From: Tethya wilhelma
Taxonomy: Eukaryota > Porifera > Demospongiae > Tethyida > Tethyidae
Direction: 5' to 3'
Length of the DNA: 64,000 bases
NCBI GenBank assembly: GCA_964030475.1
Contig: CAXIPT010000002.1
Span: 978,903 to 1,042,902 of the forward strand
This document shows, in pieces, positions 56,813 to 64,000 of this stretch. Within the stretch, counting starts at the first letter, position 1, and each line of letters begins with the position of its first letter. Made by a program: the position numbers and the translations under genes. The notes under the pieces are model-generated. The model had not been told where the DNA came from. It saw only the letters and a program-made list of their open reading frames with translations, and made no database searches.

Positions 56813-59539
56813 ACTAACTCCTTACAAAGTGCAAGAAGGCAACTAAAGCTTCTCTAAATCGTAGTGCTGGCACTTAAACTACCTCACCCGGCATTTTCTT
56901 TAGTTTGAATGCTGTTTTATGGAGTAAACTCCGTGTACTCTAGCGCAATAATTGGGGGCATGTCATGGGTGCATGGGCCATAGGCGTAGCATCAATTTGG
57001 GGGTATGTACGGTCAAAGACAGTGCACGATGGTCCCGGAAGCTCTTAGGAAAAAGTTGGAGCCTATAAGTGTTAGCCTGTGAGGCCTGGTGCAACAGGAA
57101 CAAATTAAATTTTATTGGAAGAGGATAAATTGTGCAAGATCTCTTTCAAGAAGAACATGACAAACAGTTAGTAGAGTGATACATGTTCACCTGCAAGAGC
57201 CCAATCTCAAGCCCATTCACTAAGTTATCCTGCCAACCACGTCCCAAAAATACTACTTCTGAGAGTCCACATTCCAAACACACACTATATACTCCTACTG
57301 AAGCTTGTCCCAAGGACACTTATCTGACATGCTGAAGCTGAGGACCATCATCCCAAGGACACTGCTCCTGAAACCAAGAGCCCTTGTCCCAAGGATACTG
57401 CTCCTGCTGAAGCGGAGAGCCCATATCCCAAGCTCACTACTTCTGCTGAAGCTGAGATCCTATGTCCCAAGCCCAAGATGCTTCTCTAAATTTCCCTAAG
57501 CCATTGGATTATTCTTTTTTGTCTCTGGGAAGTGGGCTCTTAGCTTCAGCAAAAGTAGCGCTTAGACTTCACAAACTTACTGACCAGCTATAAATGCAAG
57601 ATACATGAATGTTGTGAAAATGCAATTGAGAAAGAAAGTTAATTGTTACCTTCTCTATTAGTGACTATGTCAGTGTACAAATTGACAGTTCATCAACTGA
57701 CTTACAAAGAATTGTTGAGAGACGTTGTAATGATCTTTACAGGCTCACACAAAAATTGCACAGATCTGAGCATGTAGTTCTTGCTTTGGTGAAAGGTGAC
57801 CTTGAGCCAATGGCTGGAAATCATTATGATATCATATGACTGTGTGAAGCAGCAACCCTAGAAATGAGTTTTAGAAGTGTTTGCAAGTATGTTTCCCAAA
57901 GTTTTGTCCTATAAAGGTTCCATTTCGATCAAATGCCATGGTGGGAGAGCATGCGTGTGCAAACACATCTAATGTCAAGAACACTCCACAACCATCTTTT
58001 AAGGACACTAGCTTCTCAACCACAGTCCAAGAATACTCTACAACTACTGTCCACAACACTACATACTCCACAACCACCGTCCAAGGACACTCCATACTCC
58101 ACAACCATCCAAAGAAACTTCTCAACTACTATTCTTCTTAAGTACTATCTAAGAACATTTCTCTTTTTTCAGCTTTGTGTTCTGTTAGGGCACAAGTGAT
58201 GATGAACATAAGTCATCTGTATCTGTCTGATGTAAGTCATCTGGAAAACTTTCCGATTGAATCTTTATCTTCATGCACCAGTTACAGGTATTGCATCCCA
58301 ACAACTGCATTTGGTAAGTAATCCAATGCCTAGTGTATTATTTTTTCAGAAAGATTTATCATAATCAGCTTAGGAATATGTTTACGAGGTTTATTATATT
58401 TTATTGTACTAACTGAACACCTTTGTGTGAAGCTAGCCAGCATAGATGAAAGAATAGAAAAAAGTTTGACATCATCATCAAGAAGAAAATAAAATGACAC
58501 AAGTTCTGGACTAGTGTCCTCATGTCCCTTGTACCGAAATTAAATGACAGAATTAGATACCACCGTAATGATCATTCAGGATTCAATATTTCCATAGACA
58601 CGACTAGTCATTTTGTTGTGAACTACCTCTAAATAAATGAATATCAAACTAAAATTTTCTAGTACAGCCTCCTTTACCTAATATAGCTATGAGTTGCAAA
58701 CGTAGCTTCTCCGATTTTCAAGCCAGCGGGATGAGATCAAACTATGGTGAACAGCCGTGAATGAACTGACTAATCAATCAGTCTGTTTTGACTATGGGAA
58801 TTTCAAAGTCCTGGGACATGGGATGGGACAGCGTGGTAGAGCATGCGAGACTATGGGCATAGTGGAAATATTGCAATTGATAGAACTCACATGGAAGTTT
58901 GTAGCGGGAAAAAGATAGTACTACCGTGAGATTTCCACAGTAGTAACCATGGTAGTTCTATGATCATTTTTAGATGGGAGACTGATTGAGAACTTTGGGC
59001 TATAGGCCATTGATATGGGGAAATTAGGACCTCAGAAGCATCTATCCATTCACTCAATGAATGTTATGAAGTCTGATGGAGTTCAAACCCTCAATAATTA
59101 GATTTGTGTGTCCTATCATACCGCAATAAACCATAACTTTGGTTACAGTAATACATAATTTATGCCTACAAACAGCTCTCAAGCCATGGAGCTGCTAGCA
59201 ATCTGCCAATTGACAGCACTGCTCCAACTCCATCTCAATCCAATGGTCAAAGTAGCAGCTTAAACTCTACTACTCCAAGACTTGATGAGCCAATGGATAC
59301 AACCTGCTGAACAGATTAGTTTCTGCACTAATTTATGCAAACATGATCGATTCTGTATGCTCCTTGGGATTAAACTTCATCATAACACTTTAGACCTAGG
59401 ATAATGTCTTGTGAATTGTACTTCAGAGCTTTCTGTAAAGTCCCATATGATTCAGATCCTTCCACAATTAGATCTTCATGAGGAATTATTCTGCCCTATC
59501 CTTTCTGATGAATGGTTAGCTATTTGCCGAGTATAAGAG
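56813..59539. repeat. 3.3-kb repeated block, copy 2
   Basis: Collinear with 25921-29241 but shorter because of internal deletions; the BEN-like segment is missing between about 58525 and 58540. It contains the second 39-bp minisatellite (57310-57475) and the PQPPSKDT-like stretch (57970-58110). Confidence 0.85.
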
Positions 59540-59767
59540 TTGAGGGCTATATTTTAAAATATTTTTGTTTACATTTTTTTTCTTAAGAAGAATAACCAGA
59601 GAGCACAAAAAAACACTCAAAAACACTTACATTGCAAAACTGAATTTGTTAGAGCTTCATAAAGTACTCTCTATCTATGCTAATTATAAATTCATATCTT
59701 CACTTCGCTAACCGCAACTGGACAGTGCTTTGTTTCTCATGCTCTGGTCTTCTCCACCATCTTTTTT

Positions 59768-61420
59768 NTACTACAGTGTGTATTGCAGACCTGCCAAGTC
59801 TCACGCATTACGCGTATTTCTCACACGTAAGACAGTCATCACACGCTCTCACTCTTAAGCTTAAGCTTACAATGGAAATCTCATGCCAAAAGTTTGAAAA
59901 TAGGACGAGCCGGCATTGCTTGCCTCATTCTCTCGCCTGTTTGCAATAATTTGAGTTCAGAGGTCACTATTATGGGTGTGGCTAGTGTAAATGTTCGGCC
60001 AGCGCTAGCATGTCCCCACATGTATGGTGCGGGCGCCGCTATGTGTGCTAACTAGCAATATATATATTACGCTTTCGCTCACTTTTGCAACCCCGTTCCA
60101 TTTTTACTATGCAGCCGAGCATATGGCATAACAATAACATAAAGCATATATGTGCCTGGGAACTGATGAGGCTAAGTGCATGCAAAGCATACTTTTTTGT
60201 TAGTACTGATCAACTGCAAGTTATCTAGTCTAGTCGCCAGTGAAATGCGTAAAGGGGGGGGGGGGGTCTAGATCAAATCTCATTGCCAAACCTTGGCAGC
60301 TCTGGTATTGTCATAATTATTATACACAATTGTGGTCCAAGTCAGGCCTACATTGTCCAAACTATAACAAAGTGGATATTGGACAAGACTGCAGCCCTTA
60401 CTATTGAATTCAGCACACTGAAAGGATTCAAATGATATGAGCATTTTCTAAATAATGCACACCTTCATAAAAATTCAAGTTACCATATCTCATTAATTAT
60501 GAATTTATTCATTATGCACAGCTGGAATCAATTAGTACACCACCTGAGTATAATGTGTAACCATGACAACAGCCTTCTACCACCATGGGAACAAATCCTT
60601 TTTGCAGCGTGTTTTATGAATTATTCATGATCACATGACCATAAAATTTAGCACAAACATCTAAAATGACACGTATAGTTGCAAATTTGAAACCATAAAA
60701 TTAAAACGAAAAGGAGATAATTATTGAAATTGTCAAATTTCTATACTTACCCGTGCCTTATCTACCATCCCCCAATATGAAAGTGTCTACATTTGTGGCC
60801 TTTTTTCTATATTTTCGTGTATTATTTTGTTGGCGATTTGTTGTAGAAAAATATAGTTAGTACAATATTATTGTAATCAGTATAGGTAGGGTTTTCAAAT
60901 GATATATAGATTGTCACGTTTTAATCGAAAATGCGAGAAATAGAGTTGCTTTGATTTAGAACACCTGAAAAATCTACTGAATCAAGTATTTTGAAAGTCA
61001 CTGTCTTTAATTTTGTCACTGGAGCTTCAAATTTTGTTCTTGCATGAGAACGAGTGGTAATAGACAGACAGAAAAAAATGACTGTAACCCTCGGCGCATG
61101 CTTTGCACCCGCCAAGGGTTAATGAAACAACACAATGCGTATAATCATAAATGATGAAACATAATTTTGTTCTTATAATAAATATACTGTTGTATGTTAT
61201 AATTGTAATGGGGTCAAAATAGTACAATTAGTGTATCCCATCGTTTATATCCTGCATGGAAAAAAAAGAACAATTCTAGAATCACAAGTGTAAACCAGTA
61301 ACAAAAACAGCATAATAATTATTATATACTGTTTATGGAGAATGGTGATGGCCCCGGCAATTGGTTGCTCTGCCAAAATGTACATGTGTTTACTTTTAAG
61401 GTCCAACATGACAGCAAACT
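59768..61420. repeat. Inverted duplicate arm 2 (begins at an N)
   Basis: Reverse complement of 53011-54661. It begins immediately after the N at 59767 and ends at ACATGACAGCAAA. Beyond this point it continues into sequence (CTGCCAACTAAAG) that would, read in reverse, precede arm 1. Confidence 0.93.
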
Positions 61421-61429
61421 GCCAACTAA

Positions 61430-61675
61430 AGTCCATCTGATTTGAGAATGACACCAGGAGTGAAATAATGAGATTCATACTATGTTTTTCCTATAATATT
61501 ATGGGATAAAATAGCCATGCAAGCACCATTGGAAAGCACATGGTTCTCCTTGTTCATTTGATTGCTTTTTCAGCTAATTCCTGCACCATAATATTATAAC
61601 CAGTCAAAAGTTGAAATTGGTTGGATTATAAGAAGGTTATTCAATTTTTTCTACTACATTCTCAAATCAGACGGA
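61430..61675. mobile_element. PIF/Harbinger-like MITE, TAA target
   Basis: TIRs AGTCCATCTGATTTGAGAAT and ATTCTCAAATCAGACGGACT, flanked by TAA at 61427-61429 and 61676-61678. A 3-bp TWA duplication is characteristic of PIF/Harbinger elements. It is the best copy of the family that also includes 679-936. Confidence 0.75.
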
Positions 61676-61678
61676 CTT

Positions 61679-62039
61679 AACCTATAGGTGAATTGTGTTG
61701 GTTCTAATTACAGCCCACTCTAAACAAACTTCTAGGCTCATGGAATGTATCACATAAGATTCATCAAAAATAGAAATTTATTTGCGATTAATCTGTCCTG
61801 AGCATTTTTGCATCAAAGTCAAAGGTTATACTTTTAAGATCAAGGGCAATCAGAGATCAAAATCTGATACGTACGGGCACTAACTTAAGGCCAACACTTA
61901 CAAGCAATGCACTTAATGGCACAGCACATACATGCAATCTTTAAGGGTTACTGTAGTGATCAAAGTACAGCAAATGCTCAAAATAATACAAACTTTTCGG
62001 GAAGAGGTAGGTGTGTATAGGCAGCAAGCCTTAGCAAGA
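61679..62039. other. Intergenic, no recognised feature
   Basis: No gene or bounded element seen before the minisatellite. Confidence 0.4.
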
Positions 62040-62796
62040 TCAAGAACCTAAAGCCATCATACCATGATGAAAACCCAAGAACCTAAAAACGTCATACCGT
62101 GATGGAACCCAAGAACCTAAAACCATCATACCATAAGAACCTAAAGCCATCGCACCATGATGAAAATCAAGAAACCTCAAACCATCTACCATGCATGATG
62201 GAACCCCAGAACCTAAAACCATCATACTGTGATGGAACCCAAGAACCTAAAACCATCATACTGAGATGGAACCCAAGAACCTAAAACCATCATACCATGA
62301 TGGAACCCAAGAACCTAAAACCATCATACCGTACGTGATGGAACCCAAGAACCTAAAACCATCATACCATGATGGAACCCAAGAACCTAAAACCATCATA
62401 CCGTGATGGAACCCAAGAACCTAAAACCATCACACCATGATGAAAATCCAGGAACCTAAAACCACTATACCATGCATGATGGAACCCAAGAACCTAAAAC
62501 CATCATACCATGATGAAAACCCAAGAACCTAAAACCATCATACCATGTTGGAACCCAAGAACCTAAAACCATCATACCATGATGGAACCCAAGAACTCAT
62601 ACCATGATAAAAACCCAAGAACCTAAAACCATCATACCATGATGGAACCCAAGAACCTAAAACCATCATACCATGATGAAATCCAAGAACCTAAAGCCAT
62701 CACACCATGATGAAAATCCAGGAACCTAAAACCACCATACCATGCATGATGGAACCCAAGAACCTAAAACCATCATACCATGATGAAAACCCAAGA
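62040..62796. repeat. 34-bp minisatellite, about 22 units
   Basis: Units of the form GATGGAACCCAAGAACCTAA followed by AACCATCATACCAT, with GATGAAAATCCAGGAACC-type variants. The array stops at the N at 62797, so its true length is unknown. Confidence 0.95.
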
Positions 62797-62797
62797 N

Positions 62798-64000
62798 TGC
62801 GTAGTGAATCAACAGCTGAGTGAAAACTAAGCCACCTTACTTCAAATATTTTCTTCAATCGAATATGAGGATCATCAAAGATCTTCTGCATTTCAGCAAG
62901 ATTGTGTGTTCGTGATGCAGAGTGTTTGAAGTAGCTATAAATAGCACTAAGCTCTTTCTCATATCGCTTCACAGCATTGACACTTGCAGCTGCTTGTGAG
63001 GTGGCAAGAGCTAGTCTATGTACAACACAGTGTACTGATATCATAAGAGGACAGTAAGTCTTTTTAAGAATAGCAGCAACTCCATTGTCTTTCCCTGTCA
63101 TAACGGATGCTCCATCTGAGCTTAGTCCAAAGCACTTTTCAATAGGTGTACTAAAAGAATCCAATAGGGCCTTTATACAAGCTACAATACCGTTTGCATC
63201 ACATTTGTCCAATTCAACATTACCTAAGAATCTTGTAACACAAACACCATCTAACACTAACCTTGCAATTACTATCAGAGTTTTGGATGTAGATATGTCA
63301 GTAGCCTCATCAATAGTAATTCCAATAAACGGGGATTTACTGAGATCCGATACTATTTCTTCATGAATTACCTCTACTATACATTCTTGAAACTCATCAA
63401 CTATGGTTGAATGGGTGTACTTGGCATTCTTTGCAACCCTCAGATTTGCAAGAGCTGAACATCCTTGAAGCTCAGTAAGTTGATTCAGGGACTCATATTT
63501 TAGCATTGCAAGTTCTTCCTTAGCTAACCAATAAACATTTGTCAATGCAGCCACAATGGCTTCTTCTTGTTTAACAAACTGTCTTTCAAACATTTTTAGT
63601 GTAGTAGCACCAGCTCTCTTTTGTTCAACTACAGAAATTGCACGTACATGTTCTTTACATTTGCCATGTTTACCAATGTCACTAACTCGCATGTTAGTTG
63701 AACCACTTGTGTATGCATTTTGCATACCTGCCTCGAGGCATATTGAACAAAATAGTGCATTGTTTCTATGAACTAGCCACTTATACATTGTTAGCCACTT
63801 ACTTTGGAATGAACGTTTAGCCCGTTTACTAGATGGTGGCCCTAATGTGGACGTTGATTGTGAACCACTGCTTGTACCACTGGCACTGGCAGAAGCATCA
63901 GCATCATACTGATCATATTTGTCATCGTTCACTATTTCTTCTTCCGAATTATCACTTTCTGTTTCACACATTTCACAGTCTTCTGCTTCTTGAGAGTCAG
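62798..64000 (-). CDS. hAT-superfamily transposase (ZNF862-like), partial
   Basis: The open frame runs from the window edge to the N at 62797. A candidate start is the ATG at 63971, but the frame stays open to 64000. Order of parts: an acidic/serine-rich N-terminus; a basic KRAKR; a KWLTMYKWL...CSICLEAG zinc-finger-like block with a later H-KC-EH (BED/TTF-like); then the catalytic region with PFIGITIDEATDIS, CFGLSSDGASVMTGKDNGVA and SVHCVVHRLALATSQAA. The last of these is the hAT C-x-x-H/RLAL signature. A C-terminal dimerisation region is missing because of the join at 62797. About 400 residues are intact without a stop. It could be a domesticated gene or a young transposon. Confidence 0.85.

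Noticed and set aside
62700..63971. Extension of the hAT protein past the N into GFSSWYDGFRFLGS.
   Set aside because: That part is translated minisatellite beyond the contig join, not protein.
1..64000. CRISPR arrays, operons, riboswitches, tRNA and rRNA genes.
   Set aside because: The tandem repeats present are minisatellites without unique spacers, and no tRNA-like or rRNA-like sequence was noticed on either strand. The window is animal nuclear DNA.

Overview
The window looks like AT-rich animal nuclear DNA from a demosponge, most probably Amphimedon queenslandica or a close relative. That identification is an inference. It rests on a long secreted beta-helix (Pmp-like) protein fused to a multi-pass membrane tail, an NLR-type NACHT gene followed by one-LRR-per-exon cassettes, short GT-AG introns, and a very dense load of small inverted-repeat elements and DNA-transposon relics. 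No bacterial operon logic, tRNA, rRNA or CRISPR array was seen. Six single N characters (23697, 25846, 25920, 53010, 59767, 62797) appear to mark contig joins, and several odd structures begin or end exactly at them.

Left part (1-14.1 kb), the gene-rich end. A minus-strand NACHT-LRR gene (1185-3627; five single-LRR exons of exactly 84 bp follow the NACHT exon), a plus-strand intronless 1589-residue beta-helix/membrane protein (6363-11132), and a minus-strand CARD-domain gene (11583-14076) whose tail exons have been multiplied in tandem. All three are of the kind used by sponges in recognition or innate immunity. Between them lie MITEs, including a family with 9-bp target duplications.

Middle part (14.1-37 kb). 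A decayed Ty3/gypsy element (15274-18880, minus) lacks its integrase core and has its RNase H split by a separate inverted-repeat element. Then come a segmental repeat whose second copy starts at an N, an 823-bp TA-flanked element present in only one of the two copies, a first exon of an unknown membrane protein, a pogo/Tigger-like transposase tail cut by an N, a 3.3-kb block repeated at 56.8-59.5 kb, and a probable BEN-domain gene (32.5-33.8 kb).

Right part (37-64 kb) is almost entirely transposon-derived: an OB-fold-like TE protein relic and a TE-type ORF (37.9-40.6 kb); a TTAA-flanked MITE; a two-gene transposon with converging genes and matching TATA/ATGGCGG starts (about 42.6-46.05 kb); a Kolobok-like TTAA element with a THAP relic on one strand and a P2RX7_C-like gene on the other (49730-52014); a MULE transposase fragment; a tandem repeat of about 330-366 bp; a hAT C-terminal fragment; a 34-bp minisatellite; and a hAT transposase running off the right edge. 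Segments 53011-54661 and 59768-61420 are near-identical in inverted orientation, and each starts immediately after an N. This is best read as an unmerged contig overlap rather than real biology.
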